Assembly: GCA_003566995.1 (NCBI GenBank)
Contig: PXBG01000157.1
Coordinates: 1-46,228, forward strand
Source: Syntrophobacteraceae bacterium
GTDB taxonomy: Bacteria; Desulfobacterota; Syntrophobacteria; Syntrophobacterales; Syntrophobacteraceae
DNA: 46,228 nucleotides
Direction of reading: 5' to 3'
Shown here piece by piece: positions 1 to 10,163 of this stretch (position 1 is its first letter; every line of letters starts with the position of its first letter). Below the pieces are notes generated by a model. The model was not told the origin of the DNA and ran no database searches. It saw nothing but the letters and a program-made list of their open reading frames with translations. Made by a program: the position numbers and the translations under genes.

Positions 1-821
1 ACGGAAATTGCACCTGTGGCAACGGCCACTCCCATGCTCACGGTGATGGATAAATCTCCCGCCCTGGTCCTGATCCTGGTTTCAGCCACCTGGGCACACA
101 CCCTGTCGAACAAAGACACGGGATCGATGGCCCCTTTCATGGGTGCGACCACCAAAAACTCCTCACCACCCATCCGCCCCACAGAATCGTAACTTCTCAA
201 GCTGTCACGCAAAATTCCCGAGAGTTCGCAGAGGACCGAATCTCCTGTCTGGTGGCCATGAATGTCGTTGACCTGCTTGAAATGGTCGATGTCGCACATT
301 CCCACTGCCACAACGCCCCCATCGCGCTCAATCCTCGCAAGCTCCCTTTCCAGACACTCCAGAATAGCCCGGCGGTTGAGCAATCCCGTCAAAGGATCAT
401 GAGTGGCCTGATAGGCAAAGGCTTTCCGGCTTTCGATGAGCGCTGCCTGCATTTGGAGCATGCGCATGCCCACGCTGACCCGGGCACGAAGCTCCCCCAC
501 ATCGAAGGGTTTGGCAAGGTAATCGTCCGCTCCCGCGTCCAACCCCGCAATGATGTCGGCCTTTGCACTTTTGCTGGTGAGCATGATGAGGTAGGGCGGC
601 TGCTCAGTTTCCAGTGCCCGAACCCTGCGCACCACCTCCAGTCCGTCCATGAAGGGCATCATCCAGTCCAGTATGGCCAGGGGGGGTGCCTGCGGTTCCC
701 GCAGGGTGGCCCAGGCCTGTGCTCCGTTGCTGGTCTCGGTCACCTCATGTCCTGCCTTTTTGAGCACCGCACCCAGCATGGCACGGGATGTGATATCGTC
801 CTCGGCAATCAAAATGCGCAT
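1..821 (-). CDS. Response regulator with GGDEF diguanylate cyclase domain (partial, C-terminus off window)
   Basis: Predicted to make cyclic di-GMP when its receiver domain is phosphorylated. The N-terminus MRILIAEDD opens a receiver domain with the phospho-acceptor Asp52 in LDWMMPFMDG and the conserved Lys in LAKPFDVGEL. A short linker leads to a GGDEF domain with DIDHFKQVND near residues 175-185 and an active-site loop GGEEF at 218-222. RSYD, five residues before it, fits the RxxD inhibitory site, so product feedback is likely. The reading frame stays open to base 1, so the end of the cyclase domain is missing. The ATG at 821 has an AGGGGAAAG-type ribosome site. It lies 98 bases downstream of the hybrid kinase and is probably co-transcribed with it. 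The domain calls are firm; the partnership is inferred from adjacency. Confidence 0.93.
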   Translation of the reverse strand, partial: MRILIAEDDITSRAMLGAVLKKAGHEVTETSNGAQAWATLREPQAPPLAILDWMMPFMDGLEVVRRVRALETEQPPYLIMLTSKSAKADIIAGLDAGADDYLAKPFDVGELRARVSVGMRMLQMQAALIESRKAFAYQATHDPLTGLLNRRAILECLERELARIERDGGVVAVGMCDIDHFKQVNDIHGHQTGDSVLCELSGILRDSLRSYDSVGRMGGEEFLVVAPMKGAIDPVSLFDRVCAQVAETRIRTRAGDLSITVSMGVAVATGAIS

Positions 822-919
822 GGGCCTTTCCCCTTTTTGTTCTCTGCAGGCCGGCGAAATGGAACGGGTGGCCGTGACCCTCAAAATTCTTGACCCCCAA
901 TGCTTTTAAAGGCGGAAAT

Positions 920-3900
920 CTACAGGTTTTCCAAAACCTTCCTCAACTGTTCGAATTGGGTTTCCAGCTCTTCCACCCTGATGCGGGCGGCGGCCAGGTC
1001 CCCGCCCCCGATGACAAGCTCCACCCTGGACGCCGCCTCCCGCAGAGCCTCACCACCCACGCTGGAAGAAGCTCCCTTGATGGAGTGGGACTGAAGCTCC
1101 GCACCGGAAAGATCTCCCTTTTCCATGAAGCTTCTCAAAGCCAGAATTTGACGGGGAATGTCTTCCAGGAATCCCTGGAGAACTTCTTTCGCCAGTTCCT
1201 CGTCACCCATGACCCGCTCCATCATCGCCTCTCTGTCCCAGATGGCCATGTCCCCCCGGGGACCCTCACCCTGCGGTGCAACGGGCAGTGCCTTTTCTTT
1301 CCGGGGCTCCTCGCCCTTTGGAATGCTCAGCCATTTGGCCAGTGTTTCCGTGAGAATTTGCGGCGTCACCGGTTTTGAAACATAATCGTTCATTCCCACC
1401 GCCAGGCACTTTTCCCGGTCCCCCAGCATGGCCCTGGCCGTCATGGCGATGATCGGCACTTCATGGTTGAGGACTGAAGACCGGAGATCGCGAATCTTTC
1501 GCGTGGCGGTCAGTCCGTCCATGACGGGCATCTGAACATCCATGAGAACCAGGTCGTAGTGCGTGGCCTTCAAAGCCCTGAGCGCTTCGGCCCCATTGCA
1601 TACGGTATCGGCTCTCAGGTGAAGCTTTCGAAGAATGCCCAAAGCCACCTGCTGGTTGGTCAGGTTGTCTTCGGCCAGAAGAATGCGCGCCTCACTTTTT
1701 TTCAATTGCTCCCGCAGGTCACCGGAACCGGGTGCGGGAGACCCGGCTGGAGGCGGCAAAGAATTTTCATTCCATTCCCCAAGAGCCAGGGACAAGACCT
1801 TTTTCAAATCCTCATTTCGCGTGGGCTTGGTCAGACAGGCCACGAAGCCCATTTCCTCAAGACGGCGGGCCTCACCGCCCATTCCCAGAGAAGTCATCAT
1901 CACCAAACGTGTTCCGTTCAGCCGTGGATCGCCCTTGATGGCCCGTCCCAGGGCCTCCCCGTCCATGCCGGGCATCTGCATGTCCAGCAAAGCTATCCTG
2001 AAAGGATCGTTTTCTTCCAGGGCTGCATAGAGAGCCGCAAGGGCCCGTGGCCCCTCCGGGGCCTCTGCTGTGCACATGCCCCAGGAGGAGAGCCGCCTGT
2101 CCAGAATTTCACGATTGGTGGCGTTGTCGTCTACGATCAGCACCCTTACGCCCCGCAGATCCACCGGGGAATGACTCCTGGAGACCGACTGCCCAGCCTG
2201 CATTCCGAGCCGGGCAGTGAACCAGAACTCAGAGCCACGCCCCTCTTCACTTTCTACGCCGATCCGGCCTTCCATCATTGCCACAAGTTGCCTGGAAATC
2301 GCCAGGCCGAGCCCCGTGCCTCCGTACCGCCTCGTGGTGGAGGCATCCACCTGAGTGAACTGGTCAAAGAGAATGCCCACCTTGTCCCGGGGAATGCCGA
2401 TGCCCGTGTCACGCACCGTGAAGCGCAAAAGAACCTCTTCCTCGGTTCCGGACTCAAGAGAGACACGAATGTCCACTTCACCTTCATGAGTGAACTTGAT
2501 GGCATTGCCCACCAGGTTGGCGAGGACCTGGCGCAGCCGCCCGGGATCCCCCCGCAAAAGGGTGGGCATTTCCGGATCGGCACTGCAAATCAGTTCCAGT
2601 CCTTTCTCCTGGGCCCGCAGGCCCGACAAAACAGCCAGGTCATCGAGCAAGTTCTGCAAATCGAAGTCAAGTGTTTCCAGCTCCAGTTTCCCTGCTTCAA
2701 TTTTTGAAAAATCCAGAATGTCGTTGATGAGGTTCAGGAGCGAATCACTGCTGGCACGCACGGCTTCGGCATAGTGGCGCTGCTCTTCCGTCAGCTCCGT
2801 GTCCACAAGCAACCCGATCATGCCAAGGATCCCGTTCATGGGAGTTCGAATCTCATGGCTCATGTTGGCCAGGAACTCGCTCTTGGCTTTGCTGGCCATT
2901 TCCGCGCGGACTGCCATCTCCTTGGTGAAAAGGGTCTGCTGCTCCAACGCTTCGTTCATTTCACGAAGTCCCTCGTCCGCCCTTTTGCGCTCCGTGATGT
3001 CCCGCATGATTCCCACCGCATGCCACCCATCGGGGAGTTCCAGGGCGGAGAGAGACAACTCGATGGAAATCTCCCGGCCATCCCGCCGACATGCCTCCAG
3101 TTCAAGAATCTTTCCCACAGCGTTCCCGTGCCCTGTTCGGTGGAAAACTTCCAGGGCAGTCTGGCAAGAGGCGTGGTAGCGCTGGGGGGCAAGGAGCACG
3201 TGCAGCGATTGACCCATCGCTTCTTCCCGGGCGTGCCCGAAAATTTTTTCCGCCGCAGGATTCCAAAAGGAGACACACCCCCTGGGATCCATCATCACAA
3301 TGGCGTCCTGTGCGGAAACAGAGATGGCCCGCATTCTCCCTTCTTCCGCCCGCAGTGCCTCTTCCGCCTGTTTGCGGCCCGTGATGTCCCGGCAGGAAGT
3401 GAAAATCACGCCTTTTCCGCCCATTTTCATGGTTGACAGGGACACCTCAACCCAGAAGTCCACTCCGTCCAGGCGGCGGTGCATCCACTGGAATCGCCCC
3501 CTGCCACTTTTCAGCGTCTCGGCGATTACTTCAGTTCCCGCTTCTGCAGATGGCCTGCCGTCGGGCTGCAAGGGGGGAGAGAAAACATACGGTGCCCGGC
3601 CCACGATCTGCTCGCGGCTTCCCCCAAACATCACCTGGGCAGACCGGTTGCAGTCCACGATGACTCCGTCGCGCACGATGAGATAGGCGTCGGGAGAATG
3701 GGTGAAAAGGACACGGTGTTTTTCTTCGCTTTCCTCGAGGGCCTGCCGGTTCCTGTATTCGTCGCTCATGTCCCGAAAAACGAGAACCGCTCCTGAAATG
3801 TCCCCTTCTGCACCCCGAATGGGCGCGCAACTGTCGGCAACCTGGTACTCGGCACCATGGCTGGAAATGAGCACCGTATGATCCTCCAGGCCCACCGTGA

Positions 3901-5872
3901 TGCCCTCCCGCAAAGCTCTTCGCACCGGATTTTCCACGGGAGCTCGGGTCTGGGAGGGGGCGAGCCGAAAAACCTCTTCCACGGGAAGCCCTTGCGCTTG
4001 TGCGCTTTTCCAGCCCGTCAGTTCCTCCGCCACGAGGTTCAAACTGGTCACCCTGCCCTCCCCGTCGGCACTGATCACCCCGTCGCCGATGGAACGCAGC
4101 GTGGCCGAGAGGTGCTCTTCACTCGCCACAAGGGCCGTTGTGCGTTCCTGAACCAACGCCTCCAGATCTTCGCGTCGTCGAATGACCATATGAACCGTGA
4201 AAGTCAATGCCGCAGTGAGCACCATGCCCGAGACGAGAAGGAGCCAGCCGGCTCGCATGGGATGCAGGCTCATGAATTCTGCTTCCGGGTACATCTTTAC
4301 GGAAAAGGCCTTGCCAAAGGCGAAGAAAGGCCGGACCATGGAAAGGCTTGAAAAGTTTTCACAGCCCTTGCAATCCATGGCCGCTAGCTGCTCTGGATCA
4401 GCACCTTTGCGCAGCAGTGCAAGCTCCACCCTGGCCGTTCCATCCTCAAGCGCCCTCCTCAAGGCGGTTTCAAACTGCAAGAGGGCCAGAGCATAGCCCC
4501 GCACGGACCCCGGACCTTCTTCATGGTAAACCGCCCGGCATATGAGCATGCTCTTGAAGGTGCCGGTATCCTGTACGAGAACGATGGGATCCGTTCCCGT
4601 CACGAAACCCGTTTCTGCTGCCTCTTCAAGAGCGGCACGCCTCAGGGGTTCCGACCCCAGGTCATAACCGAGGGCGGTTTCATTGCCCGCAAGGGGCGCC
4701 ACGCGGAAAACGGGAAAATACACTTCCCTGCCCATGGCAGGCACCCGGTTTCCGAGGGCGTCCTTTTCCCAGATCTCAAAACCTGACAATCCTCCATTTC
4801 GCGCCTTTTCCTCGAATCTCGACCTGTTCCCGGCAGAGACGGCGGGAACCCACTCCCATGCTCTGACCGCCGGATTTTTTGTCAAGAACTCTGTGTAGCG
4901 CTGAAATTCCTCCTCGCTCACCTCCTCGGAACTTTCATGAAAACGAGCGAGACTTTCCAGTTCCGTGTCCCTCAGGTCGCGAAAGGCATCCACCAGACCC
5001 GCCGTTTTGCTCATCGCCAGATTTTTGAAAGATTCAGACCGGCTTTGAGACTCCCTTTCGTGCGCCATCCAGGCTCCGAACACGGTGAGAGTGAAGCCGA
5101 CGGCCAGCGTCAACAGGGGTTCGAGTTGCCTCATCGGGGTGGATGACCCCTTCCCCGATGCTGAAGCGCAACGCCCTGACGAAAGAAAAAACCCTGCAAC
5201 CGCTATGGACAGCAGCGCGAGGGTGAGGAGGAGAGCGGGAACGGTGGCACGAAGCATGTCCCGCTTCCACTCATGCGCGGCCACGTCCATGCCGAGCACC
5301 GCCACGGGCCTTGCACTGCCGCCCTGCGCCATCGGTCCATGGCCCGGTGCGAACGAATCATGCACGGGCACCCAGGCTGAAACCCAGGTGCCCCAGCGAT
5401 CCGTGACCGGGCCTTCCACAACCGCAGTGTTTTTTCGAAACACGTCCAGCAGGCCGGGGGGCGATTCATCAAAAAGAGACCCCGGCGCTGATTCATCGGG
5501 GGAACCGCTCCGTTCGCTGTCCACAAAGAAAAAGATGTGATCACTTTCGCCCCCCTCCATGCGTTCATGACCTTCCGACGTGAGACCCATGAGATAAACA
5601 AAACGAATTTTTTCGTTCGCATCCCTCACGGCGGCCAGCTGTTTCTTGAGCCGCTGGTATGCGGGAGATGCCAAATCGGCCGCTGTTCCCGTGAGCGTTT
5701 TGACCCGTTCCCCATTGAGTCCCTGCGCCATCGACTGAGCGTCTCTCAGGAGGTCCTCGCGCAGATTGCGGTCAGCATTCTGGACCGCCCACCAGCCCCA
5801 GGCCAGGCCAAAGATCGTGATGGCCAGCAAAGAGAAGGTCATTTTCAATGCTCTGTTTCGTCCCGGACCCAT
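920..5872 (-). CDS. CHASE/PAS hybrid sensor histidine kinase with two receivers and HPt domain
   Basis: A 1650-residue membrane phosphorelay kinase. A membrane segment at about 11-31 and another near 211-230 bracket a first extracytoplasmic region. A second membrane pair (near 250 and 550) encloses a CHASE-like sensor region. Three PAS domains follow, starting near 590, 725 and 850, then a HisKA domain with the phospho-acceptor His1006 in [12 protein letters not shown], an HATPase domain ([26 protein letters not shown]), receiver 1 (Asp1297 in [11 protein letters not shown]), receiver 2 (Asp1445 in [11 protein letters not shown]) and a C-terminal HPt domain (His1596 in HSIKGASSS). All relay residues are present, so it should be active. 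ATG 5872 is preceded by a GGGGGA stretch about ten bases away. The ligand is unknown. The GGDEF response regulator downstream is the obvious output partner. Confidence 0.95.
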   Translation of the reverse strand: MGPGRNRALKMTFSLLAITIFGLAWGWWAVQNADRNLREDLLRDAQSMAQGLNGERVKTLTGTAADLASPAYQRLKKQLAAVRDANEKIRFVYLMGLTSEGHERMEGGESDHIFFFVDSERSGSPDESAPGSLFDESPPGLLDVFRKNTAVVEGPVTDRWGTWVSAWVPVHDSFAPGHGPMAQGGSARPVAVLGMDVAAHEWKRDMLRATVPALLLTLALLSIAVAGFFLSSGRCASASGKGSSTPMRQLEPLLTLAVGFTLTVFGAWMAHERESQSRSESFKNLAMSKTAGLVDAFRDLRDTELESLARFHESSEEVSEEEFQRYTEFLTKNPAVRAWEWVPAVSAGNRSRFEEKARNGGLSGFEIWEKDALGNRVPAMGREVYFPVFRVAPLAGNETALGYDLGSEPLRRAALEEAAETGFVTGTDPIVLVQDTGTFKSMLICRAVYHEEGPGSVRGYALALLQFETALRRALEDGTARVELALLRKGADPEQLAAMDCKGCENFSSLSMVRPFFAFGKAFSVKMYPEAEFMSLHPMRAGWLLLVSGMVLTAALTFTVHMVIRRREDLEALVQERTTALVASEEHLSATLRSIGDGVISADGEGRVTSLNLVAEELTGWKSAQAQGLPVEEVFRLAPSQTRAPVENPVRRALREGITVGLEDHTVLISSHGAEYQVADSCAPIRGAEGDISGAVLVFRDMSDEYRNRQALEESEEKHRVLFTHSPDAYLIVRDGVIVDCNRSAQVMFGGSREQIVGRAPYVFSPPLQPDGRPSAEAGTEVIAETLKSGRGRFQWMHRRLDGVDFWVEVSLSTMKMGGKGVIFTSCRDITGRKQAEEALRAEEGRMRAISVSAQDAIVMMDPRGCVSFWNPAAEKIFGHAREEAMGQSLHVLLAPQRYHASCQTALEVFHRTGHGNAVGKILELEACRRDGREISIELSLSALELPDGWHAVGIMRDITERKRADEGLREMNEALEQQTLFTKEMAVRAEMASKAKSEFLANMSHEIRTPMNGILGMIGLLVDTELTEEQRHYAEAVRASSDSLLNLINDILDFSKIEAGKLELETLDFDLQNLLDDLAVLSGLRAQEKGLELICSADPEMPTLLRGDPGRLRQVLANLVGNAIKFTHEGEVDIRVSLESGTEEEVLLRFTVRDTGIGIPRDKVGILFDQFTQVDASTTRRYGGTGLGLAISRQLVAMMEGRIGVESEEGRGSEFWFTARLGMQAGQSVSRSHSPVDLRGVRVLIVDDNATNREILDRRLSSWGMCTAEAPEGPRALAALYAALEENDPFRIALLDMQMPGMDGEALGRAIKGDPRLNGTRLVMMTSLGMGGEARRLEEMGFVACLTKPTRNEDLKKVLSLALGEWNENSLPPPAGSPAPGSGDLREQLKKSEARILLAEDNLTNQQVALGILRKLHLRADTVCNGAEALRALKATHYDLVLMDVQMPVMDGLTATRKIRDLRSSVLNHEVPIIAMTARAMLGDREKCLAVGMNDYVSKPVTPQILTETLAKWLSIPKGEEPRKEKALPVAPQGEGPRGDMAIWDREAMMERVMGDEELAKEVLQGFLEDIPRQILALRSFMEKGDLSGAELQSHSIKGASSSVGGEALREAASRVELVIGGGDLAAARIRVEELETQFEQLRKVLENL

Positions 5873-6177
5873 CGTGCGATCATCCCCCGGCAGATGATGG
5901 TTTCATTTTTGTGACTGTCAAATCCCCGAATCCATCCCCGTGTGCGGGTTTTTTGTGTTTGTTTGAAAACCCCTGTCCAGTTCATGAGCCCCGACCGCTT
6001 CCGCAAGCCCGCCATACACGGCCAGTCCGGGGACATGTTTCACCGGAAGCAGTAGCAAGGATTATTCCACTCAATTTTTTCCGTCCGGGCATTTTTCATG
6101 GGAAGCGAGAATGAGTGCGCAAGCACACCGACAGGGGTCTCGGGATGCTTATTCCCATGGACGGATCATATGACCTT
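5873..6177. other. Gene-free stretch between kinase and phosphodiesterase genes
   Basis: About 300 bases with no convincing frame on either strand. It holds the likely kinase control region at its left end. Near 5936-5951 there is a short CCCG/CGGG hairpin followed by a T-run on the plus strand. I see no strong terminator for the phosphodiesterase gene that ends at 6178. Confidence 0.5.
5916..5921 (-). promoter_or_regulatory. Possible -35 element for the hybrid kinase
   Basis: The minus strand carries a perfect TTGACA about 45 bases before the kinase start. The expected -10 position 17 bases on (ATCATC) is poor, so this is only a weak candidate. Confidence 0.15.
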
Positions 6178-6972
6178 TTAACGTTTTTGGCAGAAAGACT
6201 GCATATGTACGGCATTGTTTGAAAAAATCCAATCCACTCCTCGGTTCAATTCCCGGTAAAGCACATTGGGGGAAGCGGCATAGCCCGTGCCCACCCTTTG
6301 GCCCAGGGCTTCATGCTTTCGAAGCATGGAATTGGAAAGAAGAAGGTAATGCCCTGCGATGCCGCCGATAGGGGCCTGCAGCGCAAACCTGCTCATGGTT
6401 TTGAGGTGTGTCGTCCCCACGGCCACCAGAGCCCTGGATGGTAGAAAGTCCACGTGGTCGAACATTTCGGGGCTCAGGCTGAGAATGTGAAAGTCCTTCA
6501 GAGGCTCCAGGGGGCTCAGAAGCTGACGGAGCGTGTCTTTCTGGCGTGCGGGAACGGGATAGGGCTCTCCCTTGATTTCCAGCATGAGGTGCAGTTTCCC
6601 CCCATACCTGGCCAGGACCTCCTCCAGGCTGGGAACACCGGGAAAATCCCTCTTCAATTGCGCCAAAGACAGATCGGCCAGGCGCGCTGGTTTTCCGTGC
6701 AGTCGGGCCAGGTTCGAATCATGGTACACAACGGGCTGCAGATCTCTTGTCCACCGAAAATCCAGCTCCATTCCCCACACCCCCGCCTTCAAAACCCGGT
6801 CAAAAGCAGGGAGGGTGTTTTCCAGAACCGTCCGGTTGTCGTGTTCTCCACGGTGGGAAACGATCCTGCAGTTTTTGAGAAGTTCCCCATGAGGTTTCCT
6901 TCTTGGCCAGAGAGCGAAAGCCCGATCCACCCATTTCAGGATTTTTTCCTCCATGGTGCGGGAAATTTTCAT
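6178..6972 (-). CDS. Glycerophosphodiester phosphodiesterase family protein
   Basis: Predicted to hydrolyse glycerophosphodiesters to glycerol-3-phosphate and an alcohol. The family signature lies near the N-terminus: SHRGEHDNRTVLENT (catalytic HR and ENT), then GMELDFRWTRD and VVYHDSNLARLHG (second catalytic His), with MLEIKGE further on as the family's later Glu/Lys motif. No signal peptide is visible, so it is likely cytoplasmic. ATG 6972 has GGGGGATC eight bases upstream. An in-frame ATG at 7020 with AAAAGGGG is a serious alternative and would add 16 residues. The gene is divergent from the nuclease gene at 7182 and shares a 160-210 base control region with it. The substrate is not determined by the sequence. 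Confidence 0.9.
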   Translation of the reverse strand: MKISRTMEEKILKWVDRAFALWPRRKPHGELLKNCRIVSHRGEHDNRTVLENTLPAFDRVLKAGVWGMELDFRWTRDLQPVVYHDSNLARLHGKPARLADLSLAQLKRDFPGVPSLEEVLARYGGKLHLMLEIKGEPYPVPARQKDTLRQLLSPLEPLKDFHILSLSPEMFDHVDFLPSRALVAVGTTHLKTMSRFALQAPIGGIAGHYLLLSNSMLRKHEALGQRVGTGYAASPNVLYRELNRGVDWIFSNNAVHMQSFCQKR

Positions 6973-7181
6973 CGCGATCCCCCCTGAGGTTTTTATGGAC
7001 GACCTTTGGCTTTTGCCCATGGTTCGCCCCTTTTTTGCATCGCCTGTTTTTATTCTCTGGTATAGGGAAAACATTTCCTGAACTCCCAGGCTGGCAGCTC
7101 AGGGAAAAAGTCTTGCGGGAATGCACCGCTGATGATTTCAGCCGGAAAGTCCAATCTTTTTTTGAACATGGAGTGTTCATC

Positions 7182-8795
7182 GTGCAGATCACTTGCTTTG
7201 GAGCATCTCAGTGTGTCACCGGTTCCTGTTTCCTGGTGGATAACGGCAGAAAATACCTCGTCGACTGCGGCCTTTTTCAGGGAGCCAGGCACCTGGAGGC
7301 CATGAATCACCAGGAATGGGGCTTCAACCCCCGGGATGTGGAAGCCCTTTTTCTCACTCATGCCCACATCGACCACAGCGGGAGAATACCCAAGCTGGTC
7401 CGCGACGGCTTTCGGGGAAGGATTTACGCCACAAAGCCCACCGTCGAACTGTGCAAGATCATGCTGCTGGACTCTGCCCACATTCAGGAAATGCAGGCCG
7501 AGTGGGACAGCCGGAAAAACCGCCGTCGAGGCAGGGAAGAGGTTGAACCCCTTTACACGGTCCCTGACGCCGAGGCCTCCTTTGAACTCTTTGAAACCGT
7601 TTCTGAAGATGCGAGAATCGATCTGAATGAAGGTCTGCATGTGCGCTTCCGCAACGCGGGACACATTCTGGGATCGTCCATCCTGGAACTGTGGTCCAAC
7701 AATGGAATCAAACCCCACAAGGTGGTCTTCTCGGGAGACATAGGCAAAAAAGACCAGCTCATCGTGAAGGACCCCCACTCCATCTTCATGGCGGACACCC
7801 TTTTCATAGAATCCACCTACGGCAACCGCAACCACAAACCTTTTGACGAAAGCAAAAAAGAACTGCTCGAGGCCATCCACTACAGTCACAAACACAACGA
7901 AAAAGTGATCATTCCCGCCTTTGCGGTGGAAAGGACTCAGGAAATCCTCTACATTCTTGGAGAGTTTTTCCGGGAAGGCCTCATTCCCTCCATGCCCGTC
8001 TACCTGGACAGTCCTCTGGCCATCTCGGCCACCGAAATCTTTCGAAAAATGAGGACTTTTTACGATGAAGACGCCGCAGCCATCGTGGCCGAAGGTCACG
8101 ACCCTTTCCATTTCCCTCAACTGGTCCTCACCCGGTCCACGCAGGAATCCATGGCCATCAACGAAACCCCCGGAGCTGCCATCGTGGTGGCCGGAAACGG
8201 AATGTGCACTGCCGGCCGCATCATGCACCACCTGAAACACAACATCTGGCGGAAAGGCTCATCCCTGGTCATTGTGGGATTCCAGGCGGAAGGAACCCTT
8301 GGAAGAAGGCTCGTGGACGGCGCACAAACGGTGAAGATTTTCGGCGAGCAGTTCATGGTCAAAGCCAGGCTTTTCACCATCGGAGGTTTTTCTGCACATG
8401 CGGATCAATCGGACCTTCTGGAGTGGCTGGGCAATTTTGAAAATCCCCTCATGAGGGTCTACGCAATCCATGGTGAGGCTAACGTGACCAGAGGCTTTGC
8501 CCGGCTGGTCCAGGAGCATCTGGGGCTCATTGCGGAAGCACCGGCCATCGGGGACATCATTCCCCTCACTCCCTTTCGCCGCGAGGAGGACAAGGAAAAA
8601 CTGGAGGAACTCAAATGGGAACGCCAACTCATGCAGCTGGTTCAGAGGGCTGAAGAAATCCGATCCCTCTGGGAAACCCATCCCGACGCCTTCAGCAAAA
8701 ACGTTCTTCGCAAATTGGAGGAAGAAATCTCAGGAACGGAAAAACAGCTGAAACAAGTGCTTCAGGGATTGAAAAAGAAAGCAGATCACACCTGA
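7182..8795 (+). CDS. MBL-fold beta-CASP RNA-processing nuclease family protein
   Basis: A 537-residue member of the metallo-beta-lactamase/beta-CASP family (CPSF-73-like), which act as RNA endo- or exonucleases. The protein opens VQITCFGASQCVTGSCF, the usual family start. Metal-binding motifs follow: THAHIDHSGRIP near residue 60, the GHILGSS His near 160, FSGDIGKKDQ near 185, and GGFSAHADQSDLL and YAIHGEA near the C-terminus. I chose GTG 7182 because GGAG lies eight bases upstream and homologues begin here; the frame is open further upstream but that part resembles no protein. The C-terminal 60 residues are charged and probably a helical extension. It ends facing the inositol-phosphatase-family gene, with a strong hairpin between them. 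Confidence 0.93.
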   Translation: MQITCFGASQCVTGSCFLVDNGRKYLVDCGLFQGARHLEAMNHQEWGFNPRDVEALFLTHAHIDHSGRIPKLVRDGFRGRIYATKPTVELCKIMLLDSAHIQEMQAEWDSRKNRRRGREEVEPLYTVPDAEASFELFETVSEDARIDLNEGLHVRFRNAGHILGSSILELWSNNGIKPHKVVFSGDIGKKDQLIVKDPHSIFMADTLFIESTYGNRNHKPFDESKKELLEAIHYSHKHNEKVIIPAFAVERTQEILYILGEFFREGLIPSMPVYLDSPLAISATEIFRKMRTFYDEDAAAIVAEGHDPFHFPQLVLTRSTQESMAINETPGAAIVVAGNGMCTAGRIMHHLKHNIWRKGSSLVIVGFQAEGTLGRRLVDGAQTVKIFGEQFMVKARLFTIGGFSAHADQSDLLEWLGNFENPLMRVYAIHGEANVTRGFARLVQEHLGLIAEAPAIGDIIPLTPFRREEDKEKLEELKWERQLMQLVQRAEEIRSLWETHPDAFSKNVLRKLEEEISGTEKQLKQVLQGLKKKADHT

Positions 8796-8815
8796 AGCAT
8801 GTGCGGGGCCTTATT

Positions 8816-8849
8816 GGGTGCCGGTGGCAGCCATCCTCTTCCGGCACCC
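8816..8849. terminator. Hairpin between convergent genes, likely bidirectional terminator
   Basis: Perfect nine-base arms GGGTGCCGG (8816-8824) and CCGGCACCC (8841-8849) with a 16-base loop lie between two genes that converge (ends at 8795 and 8918). There is no U-run, so Rho-independent termination is not proven; it may instead block read-through or protect 3' ends. Confidence 0.5.
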
Positions 8850-8917
8850 GCTCAATTCCCATGCCGTGGACTGCATTGAAATGCACCCTTCCACAGCTCT
8901 CCTGCACCGACGGTTGG

Positions 8918-9718
8918 CTACTCGAACCTTTCCAGGTAAACGCTGATGGAGGAATGGGCTCCCTGGGGAGCTGCCAGCAGGTGATCCGTGATGCGCTGTC
9001 CTCCCAGGTACTCGCTGAGATGAAATTCCGTGCCATCCAGTTTGCAGATTCTTCCCCCTGCGGCGCTCAAAATGATCTGAGCGGCAGCAAGGTCCGGATA
9101 GGAAACATGGGCCAGCAGTGCTCCTTCGGCACGCCCTCGGGCCACATAGCAAAGGTGCGCTCCCGTGGATCCGAGATTTCGGATTTTACCGGGGAAAGTG
9201 GATTTGTAATGGTTGTGGAAACGGGAAAAGGTGAGGAGCACGCTTTCATTGTCCATGTTCCCGGTGGAAGGGATGGCGATCTCCTGGTCCTGCCAGAAGG
9301 CTTTTTCCCCCGCGCGCGCAAAAAACAAATCCCCCGTCACGGGCATGTAAAAGGCCCCCAGGACCGGCCAGAAGTTTTCCAGGAGGGCCAGAGAAATTCC
9401 CCAGACGGGAATCCCCGCCTGAAAGTTGGCCACGCCATCCAGGGCATCGTAGATCCAGAGGTGACCTTTTCCGCCGTGAGCATATTCTTCCCGGGGAGCT
9501 CCGTCTCCAAAGATCCCGTGTTCGGGATATTTGGATTTGATCTCTGACTTGAAAAAATCGATCAGTTTCAGTTCCGCTTCCGTGACCAGCTCCTCGTCGA
9601 ATTTCACCTGAGGATTGCCTTTGCCGTAATAAGGCAGGGCGATGTCTCCTGCTTTGCGGATGACGTTCACTGCAAATTCACTGAGATTTTCGATCCCGGG
9701 ATTCATGGGATTCACCAT
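8918..9718 (-). CDS. Inositol monophosphatase family protein
   Basis: A 266-residue Mg-dependent phosphatase of the IMPase/FBPase/CysQ superfamily. The first metal motif is seen as GIFGDGAPREE, the second as WIYDALDGVANFQAG (usual form DPIDGTxNF, with Asp-Leu-Asp kept), and the third as SYPDLAAAQIILSAAGG (usual form WDxAA). All key acidic residues are therefore present, though the DALDG and YPDLAAA forms are divergent. Possible substrates are inositol phosphate, 3'-phosphoadenosine 5'-phosphate or sugar bisphosphate; the sequence does not decide between them. ATG 9718 is preceded by AAGGAGGGG. The gene is divergent from the GntR gene across 445 bases. Confidence 0.88.
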   Translation of the reverse strand: MVNPMNPGIENLSEFAVNVIRKAGDIALPYYGKGNPQVKFDEELVTEAELKLIDFFKSEIKSKYPEHGIFGDGAPREEYAHGGKGHLWIYDALDGVANFQAGIPVWGISLALLENFWPVLGAFYMPVTGDLFFARAGEKAFWQDQEIAIPSTGNMDNESVLLTFSRFHNHYKSTFPGKIRNLGSTGAHLCYVARGRAEGALLAHVSYPDLAAAQIILSAAGGRICKLDGTEFHLSEYLGGQRITDHLLAAPQGAHSSISVYLERFE

Positions 9719-10063
9719 TTCCCCTCCTTACTTCGGGTTGTGTGTCATGACAGGTTGCGTCCGGGGTGAAGCCTTTCCGGGGCGACCATGATGGCCGGGC
9801 TGGGGATCGGCGGTCCCGGGGACGGGCCCGTGGATGTGATTGCAATACGGCCCGGGCCCATATGCCTGTGGTCAGAAAATACGAGTGTGACAATTGCCGG
9901 GCATTCGCTCAGCACCATTCCCAACGCGGATTGGTGCCGGATCATCAATGCTGCATGTTATCAGAGCCACGGGAGAGGACCCAAGGAAAATTTCCAAGGG
10001 GTTTGCCGGCCCCTGAAGAAAAGGTCCTGGAAGTTTTTTTTTCAGGGCCGTGCCCCCTTAACA

Positions 10064-10085
10064 TGACAAGTTGTCTTGACAAGTT
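10064..10085 (+). promoter_or_regulatory. Candidate operator: two TGACAAGTT repeats
   Basis: TGACAAGTT occurs at 10064-10072 and again at 10077-10085, 13 bases apart. The same stretch contains the nested palindromes GACAA-G-TTGTC and TTGTC-TT-GACAA. It overlaps the -35 hexamer of the promoter ahead of gntR. A GntR/HutC dimer would be expected to bind such a site, so autorepression is the simplest reading. Confidence 0.5.
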
Positions 10086-10104
10086 TGATTCATTGCATCA
10101 TACT
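10076..10104 (+). promoter_or_regulatory. Sigma-70-type promoter for gntR-trpBA cluster
   Basis: Perfect TTGACA at 10076-10081, 17-base spacer, CATACT at 10099-10104 (four of six -10 bases). The predicted transcript start lies about 50 bases before the GntR start codon. Confidence 0.55.
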
Positions 10105-10163
10105 TCCCTCCATGGATGATTTGCTCACAACCCAAAGGACCACCTCAGTCCGGTGAACAGAAC

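Larger units (their letters stand above)
9719..10163. other. Intergenic control region between phosphatase and GntR-trp cluster
   Basis: No supported gene. GGCC-rich inverted repeats occur around 9805-9870. An imperfect stem pairs GGCCCCTGAA (10008-10017) with TTCAGGGCC (10041-10049) just ahead of the direct repeats and promoter of the gntR-trpBA cluster. Confidence 0.5.

Noticed and set aside
1559-2707. A 382-codon open frame on the plus strand across the kinase gene
   Set aside because: It lies antisense to the HATPase and receiver domains, whose motifs are unmistakable. Long antisense frames are expected from the high third-base GC of the real gene.
5845-6114. Small frames between the kinase and phosphodiesterase genes
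   Set aside because: No ribosome sites, no motif, and overlap with the kinase start region.
9745-10119. Small frames in the phosphatase-GntR gap
   Set aside because: They run through the GC palindromes and promoter and have no credible starts.
10116-10163. Upstream ATG as GntR start
   Set aside because: No ribosome site precedes it, and the extra 16 residues come before the conserved family start.
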